Under the pieces are notes generated by a model, which worked only from the letters and a program-made list of their open reading frames with translations, was not told the DNA's origin and did no database searches. From Alphaproteobacteria bacterium Ga0077535 (GTDB lineage Bacteria > Pseudomonadota > Alphaproteobacteria > Caulobacterales > Aquidulcibacteraceae), in the NCBI GenBank assembly GCA_001464425.1, contig LNEK01000006.1:1-64000 (forward strand): a DNA stretch of 64,000 bases, given 5' to 3'. Positions 44,065-53,320 of this stretch are shown piece after piece; the first letter of the stretch is position 1; each line of letters opens with the position of its first letter. The position numbers and the translations under genes were made by a program.

Positions 44065-45393
44065 ATGGATCCGCATCTTCTTCCATACGCAGAACGCCAA
44101 GCGCCCAGATACACTTCGTATCCGAGCGCCAATCACTTCGATTCTTCGGTCGATGCGACGATGTACGACGGTTGGCTGAGAGCGCTTGGGGAGTCTTCGA
44201 CGCTCTCGCTCTACTTACATATCCCCTATTGTCGGCAACTTTGCTGGTACTGTGGCTGCAATACATTCCTGACACGTGGGGGCGACATCGCTGACTTCGT
44301 CACCACTCTCATGATGGAAATAGATCTCGTCGCATCAGCGCTTAGCTCCCGAAATGTGGACGAGATCCATTGGGGCGGTGGAACACCGAACGTCCTCTCA
44401 CCGGCGGAGTTTCGCCGTCTTTGGCACCACCTTGATTTCTGGTTCGACCTGTCACCGCAGACACAGCATGGCATCGAACTCGACCCGCGCTACGTGACGG
44501 TGGAGCTTGCCACTACCTACGCAGATGCAGGCGTCACTCGCGTATCGCTTGGCATCCAGGACCTCAACCCGCACGTCCAAGAGGCGATAGGACGCGTTCA
44601 GCCTTTCGAGTTGGTGCACGACGCCGTGCAAATATTGCGTAACGCAGGGCTTAGCGACCTAAGCTTCGATCTCGTGTACGGCCTGCCCGAACAAACGTCT
44701 GACGACCTTGCCCGTACGATCAAACTGGCCGCTGACTTAGAGCCACGCCGCATCGCCGTTTTCGGATATGCGCATGTGCCCTGGTTCAAACGACGGCAGA
44801 GGTTGATCAATGCCGATACACTGCCCGGATCAAGCGAGCGTCACGAACAGGCTGAACTCGCACAACGTTTGCTGACCGATCTCGGATACGAAAGTGTCGG
44901 CCTCGATCATTATGCTCGCTCAGACGAGCCGCTTGCGATCGCTGCACGCGCAAAATCGCTGCGACGCAACTTTCAGGGTTATGTCGCAAGCGCAAGCGAC
45001 GCCCTGATCGGCTTTGGACCTTCTGCTATCTCACAACTGCCAGTCGGATACGCACAGAATATTCCGACCATCGGTGCATGGCGCCAAGCAGTTGAGTCCG
45101 ACGTACTCCCCATAGCGCGTGGCCACATGCAAACCGCTGAAGACTTGCGGCGAGCCGCCGTCATCCAAACGATCATGTGCGACCTTGAGATCGATCTGGC
45201 GCCATGGGGTGGTTGGGAGAAGTTTCCAGATGCCCAGGTCCTAGTCGCGCAGCTGGCTGCGGACGGCATCGTTGAATTGCACGATAGCTCCCTCACCATT
45301 CCTCCCTCGATGCGCCAGTTCTCCCGCCTTGTGGCCATGACATTCGACGCCTACGCCTCGCCATCTTCAACGGCGCATTCACGCGCCATTTGA
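44065..45393 (+). CDS. hemN: oxygen-independent coproporphyrinogen III oxidase HemN
   Basis: The 442-residue radical-SAM enzyme allows haem synthesis without oxygen. The N-terminus is RQAPRYTSYPSANHF. The cluster ligands are Cys56, Cys60 and Cys63 with the following Cys65 (YCRQLCWYCGC), and IHWGGGTPNVLSP and LSFDLVYGLPEQT follow. There is no good Shine-Dalgarno within 15 bases of ATG 44065, and the position of the upstream FNR-type box suggests a leaderless or nearly leaderless mRNA. nnrS follows after 13 bases. Confidence 0.93.
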   Translation: MDPHLLPYAERQAPRYTSYPSANHFDSSVDATMYDGWLRALGESSTLSLYLHIPYCRQLCWYCGCNTFLTRGGDIADFVTTLMMEIDLVASALSSRNVDEIHWGGGTPNVLSPAEFRRLWHHLDFWFDLSPQTQHGIELDPRYVTVELATTYADAGVTRVSLGIQDLNPHVQEAIGRVQPFELVHDAVQILRNAGLSDLSFDLVYGLPEQTSDDLARTIKLAADLEPRRIAVFGYAHVPWFKRRQRLINADTLPGSSERHEQAELAQRLLTDLGYESVGLDHYARSDEPLAIAARAKSLRRNFQGYVASASDALIGFGPSAISQLPVGYAQNIPTIGAWRQAVESDVLPIARGHMQTAEDLRRAAVIQTIMCDLEIDLAPWGGWEKFPDAQVLVAQLAADGIVELHDSSLTIPPSMRQFSRLVAMTFDAYASPSSTAHSRAI

Positions 45394-45406
45394 CCACAGA
45401 GAACGA

Positions 45407-46571
45407 ATGACAACGACTGCAGAGCGTTACCGCGCCTATCGAGGCCACCCGCTCTTCAGCATGGGGTTTCGCCCATTCTTTCTGCTCGCGGCGCTTTGGG
45501 CCGCATTCGCCGTTCCGATCTGGATCGGCGCAAACGCAGGCTGGCTGCCGACGCAACATTTCACACGCGACTGGCATGCCCACGAAATGCTGTTTGGCTA
45601 TCTGAGCGGCGTCATCGCAGGTTTCCTGCTGACGGCGGTGCCCAATTGGACGGGCCGCCTGCCCGTCACCGGCAGCCCACTCGTCGCTCTCGTGTTGCTC
45701 TGGTGCGCCGGGCGTGCGGCCATGCTCATCCCTTCCTTCGCCGCAGCACCCTTCATCGACAGCGCGTTCATCTTCGTTTTCGCGATGGTGGTCGGTCGCG
45801 AGATTGTCGCCGGCCGCAACACAAAAAACCTGCCCGTCCTAGTTCTATTGACCGTTCTGGGAAGCGCCAACGTCCTGTCTCATCTCCGTACCTTCGAACC
45901 TGAGCTGGCGCTCCTCGGAGAACGGATCGGCATAGCGGTCGTCGCGATGCTGATTTCACTCATCGGCGGCCGGATCGTACCAAGCTTCACGCGCAACTGG
46001 ATGGCAAAGCAAAAGCTCAAGCCCGAGCCGGCGCCAACAGGATGGTTCGACGCGCTTGTCTTGGCCGCAAGCGCGCTTGCTTTGGCAGTGTGGGCGGCAG
46101 CGCCCAACTTCTCCGCGACAGGCTTGGCGCTCGCTTTGGCAGGTGTGCTCCACTTGGGTCGACTGGCGCGTTGGCGTGGTTGGCGAACCTTCGCCGAGCC
46201 TCTAGTGCTCATCCTACACCTTGGTTATTTTTGGCTCGCGCTCGGCCTCACCTTGATGGGCCTCGCAATCATTTCATCGGGCGCGGTTCCCGCTGCCTCG
46301 GGCCTGCACGCGCTGACGGCAGGCGCCTTTGGCGTCATGACACTCGCTGTTATGACGCGCGCGAGCCTCGGCCATGTCGGGCAACCGCTGACAGCGACCC
46401 GTCGCATTACGGCGATCTATGTGCTGGCGAACCTCGGAGCGCTTGTGCGCGTCATCTCTCCGATGGCCCCCGAGATGTACGAGCGGCGCCTTCACCTGGT
46501 TTGTGATCGTCTACGCGCCGCTCCTCTTGCGCGCCCGTGTAGAAGCTGGCCTCCGCGGAGCTAAAGCATGA
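45407..46571 (+). pseudogene. nnrS: NnrS-family membrane protein with frameshifted C-terminus
   Basis: NnrS proteins are haem/copper membrane proteins that relieve nitrosative stress in denitrifiers. The N-terminal part is typical (HPLFSMGFRPFFLLAALWA, WHAHEMLFGYLSGVIAGFLLTAVPNWTG, later VMTRASLGHVGQPL). In the first frame the protein ends abnormally at 46564. From about 46484 a different frame gives the expected last helix (GAFTWFVIVYAPLLLRARVE) and stops at 46569-46571, overlapping the next ATG. About ten codons appear deleted at the GAGCGGCGCC junction (46481-46490). The last transmembrane helix is lost if the sequence is correct. Confidence 0.8.
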
Positions 46572-48103
46572 AGGCGGCCCAAAACTTCCTGGCGCTTGCT
46601 TCGCGCGAAGGCATCCGCGCATGCTTCGCCAATCCGGGCACGTCAGAAATGCATCTGGTGGCGGCGCTCGATTCAGCGCCTGCTATTCGCCCGGTGCTCT
46701 GCCTGTTTGAAGGCGTCGCCACGGGCGCCGCTGATGGTTATGGCCGCATGGCACAAGCGCCTGCGCTCACGCTCTTGCATCTCGGCCCCGGCCTCGGCAA
46801 CGGCCTCGCTAATCTGCACAACGCCTATCGCGCCAAGACGCCGATCGTTTCATTGGTTGGCGAGCACGCCACATATCACCGCGTCAACAATCCCCCGCTC
46901 GCGAGCGACATAGTCTCAATCGCCCGACCCGTTTCATCCTGGCTCAAGACAGTGGAAACGCCCGGCGAGTTGCTAGGTCTAGCCCTGGAAGCGATCGAAG
47001 CCGCCCGCAAGACCGGCCCGGCGACGCTTATCATGCCAGCTGATGTCGCCTGGAGTGATGAAGAGCTTACGCCGCCAACGCCGCGAGAGCGCCGCGAAGA
47101 AACATTCGATACAGCTCATCTGGAAGAAGCGGCGCGCCTGCTTGGGCCACGCACTTTGCTCTTGCTTGGCGGTCGCTTCCTTTCGGCAGTCGCTTGTTCG
47201 GCTGCTCAACGCATTGGCGCAAAAACCGGTGCGCTTGTTCTCATAGAGACCTTCCCGGCTCGCGTCCGCCGCGAAGGGCCGGCAGGGACGTTAAGGCGCC
47301 TGCCCTATCTCAGCGAGATGGCGGCAAGCACGCTCGCCAATATCGACACAATTGTTCTCGCGGGCGCAGCGTACCCTGTTGCGTTCTTTGCCTTGCCCGG
47401 ACGGCCAACCAGGCTTGCTCCAGATCATGCGCGCGTCCTGGATCTCGCGGCGCCAGGCGCCACTGTCGAGCGCGCCCTCAACACGCTTGCGTCGATTCTG
47501 CAGGCGCCAAAGATCGAGCCTTCGATTGTGGACAGGCCGGCAAGACCAGAGAACGGCGGCGCGATCGACCCCGCTTCACTCGCGCAGAGCATCGCTGCAA
47601 CGATGCCGGAGAACGCCATTGTTTGCGACGAATCCAACACAGCTGGGTTGTTCTGTTATGATGCCGCCGCAGCCGCACCGCCTCACGATTGGCTGACGCT
47701 GACAGGCGGCGCAATCGGTCAGGGCTTGCCGTTGGCAACGGGTGCCGCCGTCGCGTGCCCTGATCGTCGGGTCCTCGCACTCGAGGCCGACGGCAGCGCG
47801 CTTTACACCATCCAGGCTCTGTGGACTCAGGCGCGCGAGGGCCTCAACGTCACCAATGTCATCCTCAACAATGGCGCCTATGCCATACTGCGCCTGGAGA
47901 TGATGCGCGCCGGCGTCAACGAATTATCGGAAGCCGCAAACGCGCTATTCGACTTGAAGCGCCCTGCCATCGACTTCTGCGCCATCGCGCGCGGGTTCGG
48001 AGTCCCGGCTGAGCGGGTCGAAACACCCACAAAGCTCGTCGCGGCGCTTGAGCGCTCCTACGCGGCGTCTGGTCCCGCTCTCATAGAGGTGATGATCCGA
48101 TGA
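46568..48103 (+). CDS. thiamine-diphosphate enzyme of the acetolactate synthase family
   Basis: The 511-residue protein has the three-domain ThDP fold. The catalytic Glu lies in CLFEGVATGAADGYGRM near residue 49, LLHLGPGLGNGLANL follows, and the C-terminal cofactor motif is EADGSALYTIQALW ending in VILNNGAY. It is shorter than biosynthetic IlvB and resembles decarboxylase-like members (benzoylformate or oxalyl type), so the substrate is uncertain. The start overlaps the restored nnrS stop (ATGA), and the stop overlaps the next gene. The context suggests 2-oxo-acid metabolism linked to lactate use. Confidence 0.8.
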   Translation: MKAAQNFLALASREGIRACFANPGTSEMHLVAALDSAPAIRPVLCLFEGVATGAADGYGRMAQAPALTLLHLGPGLGNGLANLHNAYRAKTPIVSLVGEHATYHRVNNPPLASDIVSIARPVSSWLKTVETPGELLGLALEAIEAARKTGPATLIMPADVAWSDEELTPPTPRERREETFDTAHLEEAARLLGPRTLLLLGGRFLSAVACSAAQRIGAKTGALVLIETFPARVRREGPAGTLRRLPYLSEMAASTLANIDTIVLAGAAYPVAFFALPGRPTRLAPDHARVLDLAAPGATVERALNTLASILQAPKIEPSIVDRPARPENGGAIDPASLAQSIAATMPENAIVCDESNTAGLFCYDAAAAAPPHDWLTLTGGAIGQGLPLATGAAVACPDRRVLALEADGSALYTIQALWTQAREGLNVTNVILNNGAYAILRLEMMRAGVNELSEAANALFDLKRPAIDFCAIARGFGVPAERVETPTKLVAALERSYAASGPALIEVMIR

Positions 48104-49482
48104 TGGATTTGCCCGACGCGCTGACGGCCCGGCTTCAAACTCTGTTGGGCGCACGTTTCAACCGCGCCGCCGCGATCCGAGATCAACATGCCGGTGGCGG
48201 CATGCATTTGCCGGCGCTGCCGCCCCAAGCTGTAGCGACAGTCGAAAATGTGGAAGAGATTGTTGCGGTCGTGCACGCGTGCGCGGATCACAGCGTGCCG
48301 ATCATCCCTTACGGGGCGGGTACTTCTCTCGAATGTCATGTGGGAGCACCGCGCGGCGGCGTCTCAATCGACTTGTCGGGCATGAAGCGAGTGCTGCGCG
48401 TGAGCATGGACGATCAGGATTGCACGGTCGAAGCGGGACTGACACGCGTGGCGCTGAACGATGAGCTTCGCCACACCGGCCTCTTCTTCCCGGTCGATCC
48501 CGGTGCGGACGCCACAATCGGCGGCATGGCCGCGACGCGTGCATCAGGGACAACAACACTGCGCTACGGAGGTATGCGCGAAAATGTCATGGCGCTGACG
48601 GTGGTCACCGCCGATGGCCGTGTAATAAAGACCGCGCGGCGCGCCCGAAAATCTGCAGCCGGTTACGACCTGACACATCTCTTTGTTGGCAGCGAAGGCA
48701 CACTCGGCGTGATCGCCGACGTCACGCTGAAACTTCATCCCACACCAGAAGCTACGAGCGCAGCAGTATGCGCTTTCGAGTCCTCCCACGGCGCAACCCA
48801 GACTGTGATAGGGTCTGTGCAATGCGGCCTTCCTTTGGCGCGGGCGGAGTATCTCGACGCAGCTGCTATTGCTGCCGTCAACCTTGCGTTTTCCACTGAC
48901 TATATGGAGAGCGACACGCTGTTCCTCGAATTTCACGGCTCGCCCCAGGAAGTGACGAGGCACGCTGAACGGGTGAGCGCCATCGCCAGCGAAAATGGCG
49001 GCGGCGAGTTTCGCTGGGCTATCGAAAGCGAAGCGCGAAACCAATTGTGGAAAGCGCGCCATCAAGCGGGATTCGCAGCACTGAGTTTGCGACCCGGGGC
49101 GCGGCCATGGTCCACGGATGTTTGCGTGCCGATCAGCCAACTCGCAGCCTGCATCGACGAGACCAAACGCGACATCGCCCTCCTCCCGTTTCCTGCCGTG
49201 GTGCTCGGGCACATCGGCGACGGCAACTTCCATGTGATCTTGTTGCTGGACCCCGCCAATTTGAGGGAGATAGACGCCGCCAAGCGATTCAATGACACCC
49301 TGATCTCACGCGCGATTGAGATGGATGGCACCAGCACTGGCGAACATGGCATTGGCCTCGGCAAACGCGACTCGTTACGTCACGAACTCGGCAGCGCCGT
49401 CGATCTCATGGCTGACATCAAGCATGCGCTTGACCCGCGCGCGATCATGAACCCAGAGAAGATTTTTGCGCCGAGAGTTTAG
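48100..49482 (+). CDS. FAD-linked D-lactate dehydrogenase-like oxidoreductase
   Basis: The 460-residue protein has a FAD_binding_4 domain (IPYGAGTSLECHVGAPRGGVSIDLS, then VDPGADATIGGMAATRASGTTTLRYG and LFVGSEGTLGVI) and the FAD-oxidase C-terminal domain (VVLGHIGDGNFHVILL, then GTSTGEHGIGLGKR). These enzymes oxidise D-lactate or glycolate and pass electrons to cytochrome or quinone, a possible electron source for nitrate reduction. It overlaps the ThDP enzyme gene by 4 bases. Confidence 0.88.
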   Translation: MMDLPDALTARLQTLLGARFNRAAAIRDQHAGGGMHLPALPPQAVATVENVEEIVAVVHACADHSVPIIPYGAGTSLECHVGAPRGGVSIDLSGMKRVLRVSMDDQDCTVEAGLTRVALNDELRHTGLFFPVDPGADATIGGMAATRASGTTTLRYGGMRENVMALTVVTADGRVIKTARRARKSAAGYDLTHLFVGSEGTLGVIADVTLKLHPTPEATSAAVCAFESSHGATQTVIGSVQCGLPLARAEYLDAAAIAAVNLAFSTDYMESDTLFLEFHGSPQEVTRHAERVSAIASENGGGEFRWAIESEARNQLWKARHQAGFAALSLRPGARPWSTDVCVPISQLAACIDETKRDIALLPFPAVVLGHIGDGNFHVILLLDPANLREIDAAKRFNDTLISRAIEMDGTSTGEHGIGLGKRDSLRHELGSAVDLMADIKHALDPRAIMNPEKIFAPRV

Positions 49483-49506
49483 GGCAGATCCGAAGCTCGA
49501 GAGCCG

Positions 49507-49749
49507 CTACATCAACTCAAAGCCGCCGGCGGAAGAAACGAGTCTCTGACCGGTCCAAAGTTGGACGACTATGACAGTAGCGCCACCACGCATTTCCTGA
49601 CTTGGCAGCCCTGTCACGAGTGCATGAGGCTTGAGGAGCGATCTCCAGATCGTTGGCAAATTGCAGCCGGACTCCTGCGCCTCTCGACAGCGGCGCAACA
49701 AGTCGTCGGCTGAAGCAACGTCCATCACGCACTCACGGCGCAAAAACAT
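49507..49749 (-). CDS. conserved small hypothetical protein
   Basis: The product has 80 residues, or 72 if ATG 49725 is the start. The sequence LLRRCREAQESGCNLPTIWRSLLK, then HALVTGLP and LWTGQRLVSSAG, has the look of a small conserved alphaproteobacterial protein that I have seen without a known function. It stands convergent to the D-lactate dehydrogenase gene with 24 bases between. Confidence 0.6.
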   Translation of the reverse strand: MFLRRECVMDVASADDLLRRCREAQESGCNLPTIWRSLLKPHALVTGLPSQEMRGGATVIVVQLWTGQRLVSSAGGFELM

Positions 49750-49824
49750 CAGAGGACGCGGTCAGCCCCTTGCGCCTCCTCAAAAGCCACCCGGCTCACT
49801 TGCGGCATTCGACCGCGGCGCCGT

Positions 49825-49838
49825 TTGACCTTGGTCAA
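49825..49838 (+). promoter_or_regulatory. FNR/DNR-family palindrome before the AhpD-like gene
   Basis: TTGACCTTGGTCAA is a perfect palindrome of the FNR/CRP type with half-sites TTGAC/GTCAA. It differs from the three perfect boxes at one position in each half. It lies about 160 bases before the AhpD-like start. Confidence 0.55.
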
Positions 49839-49937
49839 TCCCTCTACGCGCGCGCCGTGCTTCGCTCTCCATGGCGCTCGGGCGCCGTTGGCCGGCCGCC
49901 AGCACCCGACAGGGCGCGGAAAGCTAGGCCCGGGCAC

Positions 49938-49963
49938 GCCGCTCCGTTTCAACACGGAGCGGC
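49938..49963 (+). promoter_or_regulatory. strong hairpin in the leader of the AhpD-like gene
   Basis: A perfect 10-bp stem (GCCGCTCCGT with ACGGAGCGGC) closes a TTCAAC loop 34 bases before the start codon. No T-run follows, so mRNA stability or translation control is as likely as termination. Confidence 0.5.
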
Positions 49964-49997
49964 CTGTCTGTCAGACGCCGCCTCACGGGACCCTTAC

Positions 49998-50345
49998 ATG
50001 ACAAGCGACTTCCAAGCCCGCATCGCCGAGATCGATGAATATGCGGTCGAACTGAAAGCCCTCATTCCCGACACGCTGAATGCCTTCGGAGGCTTGTCGA
50101 AGGCGGCCCAAACTGTCGGAGCGCTCGACAAGAAAACCAAGGAGCTGCTGGCTCTCGCCATCGCAGTGGCGATCCGGTGCGACGGCTGCATAGGTTATCA
50201 TGCACGCGGCGCCCATCGCACCGGCGCGAGCCGCCAAGAGATTGCCGAAGCGCTTGGCGTCGCCATTCAGATGGGCGGCGGCCCAAGCGTGAATTATGCG
50301 GCGGACGCGTTGCGTGCTTTCGACCAATTCCACGTAAGGCCCTAG
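49998..50345 (+). CDS. carboxymuconolactone decarboxylase/AhpD-like protein
   Basis: The product has 115 residues from ATG 49998; a longer upstream frame lacks a usable start. The alkylhydroperoxidase-D signature is complete: Cys61-x2-Cys64 with His68 (CDGCIGYHARGAH), followed by GASRQEIAEALGVAIQMGGG. The Cys pair reduces peroxides or other oxidants. The FNR-type palindrome upstream links it to the anaerobic or NO response. Confidence 0.87.
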   Translation: MTSDFQARIAEIDEYAVELKALIPDTLNAFGGLSKAAQTVGALDKKTKELLALAIAVAIRCDGCIGYHARGAHRTGASRQEIAEALGVAIQMGGGPSVNYAADALRAFDQFHVRP

Positions 50346-50379
50346 CGCGAACGAAGTTCGGCCGCTTCTGGAGATCAGC

Positions 50380-50580
50380 ATGAGACTTCTTGAGATTGAG
50401 CACCGGGGTGACCGCCCCGAAACACGCCAAAAGACCTTCGTGAACGCCGCGCAGGTTGTTTCGGTTTACGACCCCGGTCACGCGGGCACACATGTTTCGC
50501 TCGCCGATGGGCGCGTGCTCTCGGAGGTCTCGATGAGTGTCGATGAAATGTGTAAGTGTTTTGAGAATGGCGCCGTTTAG
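50380..50580 (+). CDS. 66-residue hypothetical protein
   Basis: ATG 50380 has GGAG six bases upstream. The short product is beta-rich (TFVNAAQVVSVYDPG, then HVSLADGRVLSEVSMSVDEM), similar in layout to FlbD-like small proteins but not assignable. It probably shares a transcript with the AhpD-like gene 35 bases upstream. Confidence 0.55.
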   Translation: MRLLEIEHRGDRPETRQKTFVNAAQVVSVYDPGHAGTHVSLADGRVLSEVSMSVDEMCKCFENGAV

Positions 50581-51029
50581 CGGTCTGGAGCACTCAGCAG
50601 TCTCCGGCGCAAAAGTGGCGCTTCCGCCTAATCACAAACGCCGCAGCTAACCGGGACGCGCCGAGCCCCAAAAATTGAAACCCGCCGTTCCCACTACACC
50701 TCTATGCTCTCAGCGATCACAAACTTCGACGACTTGGTATCGGACAGCCCTGTCGAGCTCTGTTCTACGAGCTCACCCGGTGCACTATTGCCAATGAGAT
50801 TGGGTGCGCCAAGATGATGATGATTTGATCGATGGGTCTGCTATTGCCTAGGAATCCCTAGTTCTCGGAACATCGTCCGCTGCATCCCAAAAGCCGACTC
50901 CCGCCCGCCCACGCCCCATAACGGACGTTGCAAGAACAAATCCTGTTGAGCGGCTTGGACCAGATCGGCTCAGGGAGTTTCAAACGACTGCGCGTGAAGG
51001 CGCACATGTCGTTGAAGCCGCCGAAACGC
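50581..51029. other. 449-base gap with one repeat copy
   Basis: Apart from the periodic repeat at 50884-50926 (with a weak third unit upstream at about 50854) I see no gene, RNA or terminator. Confidence 0.5.
50884..50926 (+). repeat. 28-nt periodic repeat, copy 1
   Basis: Two units (ATCCCAAAAGCCGAC and CGCCCCATAACGGAC) end 28 bases apart. A weaker unit ends 27 bases before them. It belongs to a family with consensus nnCCCnaaAaCGGAC spaced by 28 bases. Confidence 0.7.
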
Positions 51030-52460
51030 TCAATAAAGCCCTTCGAGGTGCGGGCGGGCATCAGCCAAAGTCGCGAGCAACAGGTCCGCATCGCGCGCCG
51101 GGAATAGATCCTCGTCCATAAGCGTGGTCTCGATCGACATATCCAAGTGGATCCGCGCCACAATCGCGTTGGCACACTGGTTCTGCGTGCGGTTGGTCGA
51201 GCCCCGCATGAAGCCTGCTTTCTGTCTCTCCAAACGCGGCGGCATCCGCCCGCTCCAACCGTCCGTGCCCCAAAACATATCGGCGCCGCGGGTGAAAAAT
51301 CCTGCGGAATGAGTTTCGGCCATCACATAAAGGACGCGGGCCGCGCCCGGCGCCTCACGTCGCATCTGGCGCTCGATCATCCGCGCTTGTGTGAAATAGA
51401 GCGCCACGTTCACATCATCTGTGACGTCCAGCAACGACGTGCAGTAGCCGTATTGCTGCAGTGTGATCGCGAATTCCGAAGTCTTCATATGGGCGAAAAA
51501 CCATTGCCGCAGGTCGTCCGCCTCGTCAGGCCAATTCAAGAAAGGAGGACCGCCAAACGCCGCCTGCCCCAAGTCGATTTGACTGAGGAGTCGAGCGAAT
51601 TGCAGATCGTCCTCTTGCGCTAACACGTCGCGCAACATGTCGAGACAGCGTGGTTCATGAGCGAACCAATGCGCATTCTCACGCATCATCCAAATCAAGA
51701 ACGGCTTCTTCCAATCGTGATTTGGCCCGTGGAAGGCGAACATTTCCGACATTTGATCCGGGTGTTCGTAAGCGTATCGGCCGAGTGACGGATGCAACGA
51801 CGGCTGGCGGTCGACGCCGTAGATTGATGCCGTGAGTGCTGGGTCTCGTTCCAACGCGCGTTCACGACGTTGACCCCGATACCAAAGCTTGCGCGCGCGG
51901 CCGTACGTCATGAACAGAGTTTCCAACAGCCCACAGATCTGGTCGAGCTCGGCGCGATCTTGCGCTCTGAAATTAAATGGTTGTACGGGCATACCCGGCG
52001 GCGTCTGTGTGCTGGGGTTTGCGCCCGGCAACGCCCCGAGATCGGGATCGAAACCAGGATAGATGGCCGTGAGCTTGTCTGCGTACGGCGCGCGCTTGCA
52101 ACGCACCCGCGCCGTCGTCAACAATTCTTGCCCGTCGAAAAAGTTATCGGATTTCGTGATGTCGAGCGCCAAAGGGCGCTCGCCGCCCACATACCAAAAG
52201 CGCCACCCCGTCTGCAGGTCGACTAGAAGCGGCTCAGTCGAAAGATCACTGACTTCAGGTTCCCACGGCTTCATGACTCCGATCGGTTGCCCGTACGGCT
52301 CGCGGTCCATCGGCCCGAACGGCCGCAAACCAAACCCCAAGTAGGCGTCTGCGAGATTTGGATCGTCGACGATCTCTCGCATGCGCTCAATCTCGGCTGG
52401 ATGCGCCGACGGCGTGAAATTGGTCCAGTGCCTTGCATCGTCCATCATGCCCATAAGCAT
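51030..52460 (-). CDS. FRG-domain protein
   Basis: The product has 476 residues. The FRG domain (named for its Phe-Arg-Gly motif) is seen in KLWYRGQRRERALERDPALTAS, then HPSLGRYAYEH, and the C-terminal signature LQQYGYCTSLLDVTDDVNVALYFTQ. A final part carries further strands (AARVLYVMAE, IVARIHLDMS). FRG proteins are of unclear biochemical function but occur often among accessory and defence genes. It stands alone, flanked by periodic repeat copies on both sides. Confidence 0.75.
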   Translation of the reverse strand: MLMGMMDDARHWTNFTPSAHPAEIERMREIVDDPNLADAYLGFGLRPFGPMDREPYGQPIGVMKPWEPEVSDLSTEPLLVDLQTGWRFWYVGGERPLALDITKSDNFFDGQELLTTARVRCKRAPYADKLTAIYPGFDPDLGALPGANPSTQTPPGMPVQPFNFRAQDRAELDQICGLLETLFMTYGRARKLWYRGQRRERALERDPALTASIYGVDRQPSLHPSLGRYAYEHPDQMSEMFAFHGPNHDWKKPFLIWMMRENAHWFAHEPRCLDMLRDVLAQEDDLQFARLLSQIDLGQAAFGGPPFLNWPDEADDLRQWFFAHMKTSEFAITLQQYGYCTSLLDVTDDVNVALYFTQARMIERQMRREAPGAARVLYVMAETHSAGFFTRGADMFWGTDGWSGRMPPRLERQKAGFMRGSTNRTQNQCANAIVARIHLDMSIETTLMDEDLFPARDADLLLATLADARPHLEGLY

Positions 52461-53320
52461 GCGAGTTCCTTACCGCGCCGAAGTATGGAGAGCCGGAGGT
52501 CGTGCGCATGAATACGCCCTTCGGCGACGTCTTCTACTTAGCCGTGATGAAACCATGCAGCAGACCATCAGCCCAGCACTGATCGCAAGGATCCGACCGC
52601 CCGAGAGAGTGCCCTGCGTCTCAACAATCTGTCGCCAACCGTGCCTTGAGATAGTGCTCATATATGCGAGTAGCCATTAGGCTAAGATCAGGTGTCGGTC
52701 GCCGCATGCGCGCAACCTAACCATTTTCCCGAGAACCCTATTTGATCGACCTCGGAGCCCACAAATCCCAGTAACGGACACTAGCCCTGCGTGCCCGAAA
52801 GCGGACAGCGAACGTCAGCCGCCACGCAGAGTGTATAAGTATGCGCTGAATGGTGCGAACCGGTCCCAAGACAATGAAATCGAACTTCGCACCGCGGTGG
52901 CGTACGCACCGCGCTGAAATTTCTGTCGTCTCGCTGGATTGCTCGATCGCCTCGCTGAAACAATATAACGGCGCGCGCGTGCTCACGATCGATGACGCTC
53001 GCGTCAATTTCCAACCCGCTGCATTTAGATCGACGCCGTCGCGACCACACTAAGCCTAGCAATCAGTTCGCCGACGTGCAGATCGACAGCAGATAAAGCT
53101 GCACAGTGCAGTTGCGGGCGCCGACAATCGAACTCATCTCGAACGCAATGACGTCAACATCGCACCGTACGATGTAGCTTGGGTGAGACGCATTTGTGTG
53201 AGTTCGTTCGATAGCGCGATGAGCGCAGATGAAAGGAGCAAGAAGTAAATCCACTGCCAAAGGCGCAACGACGCTGACGAAAAACAAAAGGTGGGACAGT
53301 AAAAAACAGGAGGGAAGTCC
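52461..53320. other. 860-base gap with one repeat copy
   Basis: The gap holds the repeat at 52765-52806. A minus-strand frame at 53287-53063 (TTG start, 74 codons) has a hydrophobic N-terminus but no ribosome-binding site, and I do not count it as a gene. A purine-rich GGAGGGAAG at about 53310-53318 is the Shine-Dalgarno of the next gene. Confidence 0.4.
52765..52806 (+). repeat. 28-nt periodic repeat, copy 2
   Basis: Units ATCCCAGTAACGGAC and TGCCCGAAAGCGGAC end 27 bases apart; a degenerate third unit ends 29 bases earlier at 52750. The orientation is the same as in the other copies. Confidence 0.75.

Noticed and set aside
50854-50926. Possible CRISPR array
   Set aside because: The conserved part is only 15 bases, spacers are about 13 bases, and there are two or three units per site and no cas genes.
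53063-53287. Minus-strand frame with hydrophobic N-terminus
   Set aside because: TTG start, no ribosome-binding site, no family pattern, and it faces the leader of a well-supported gene.
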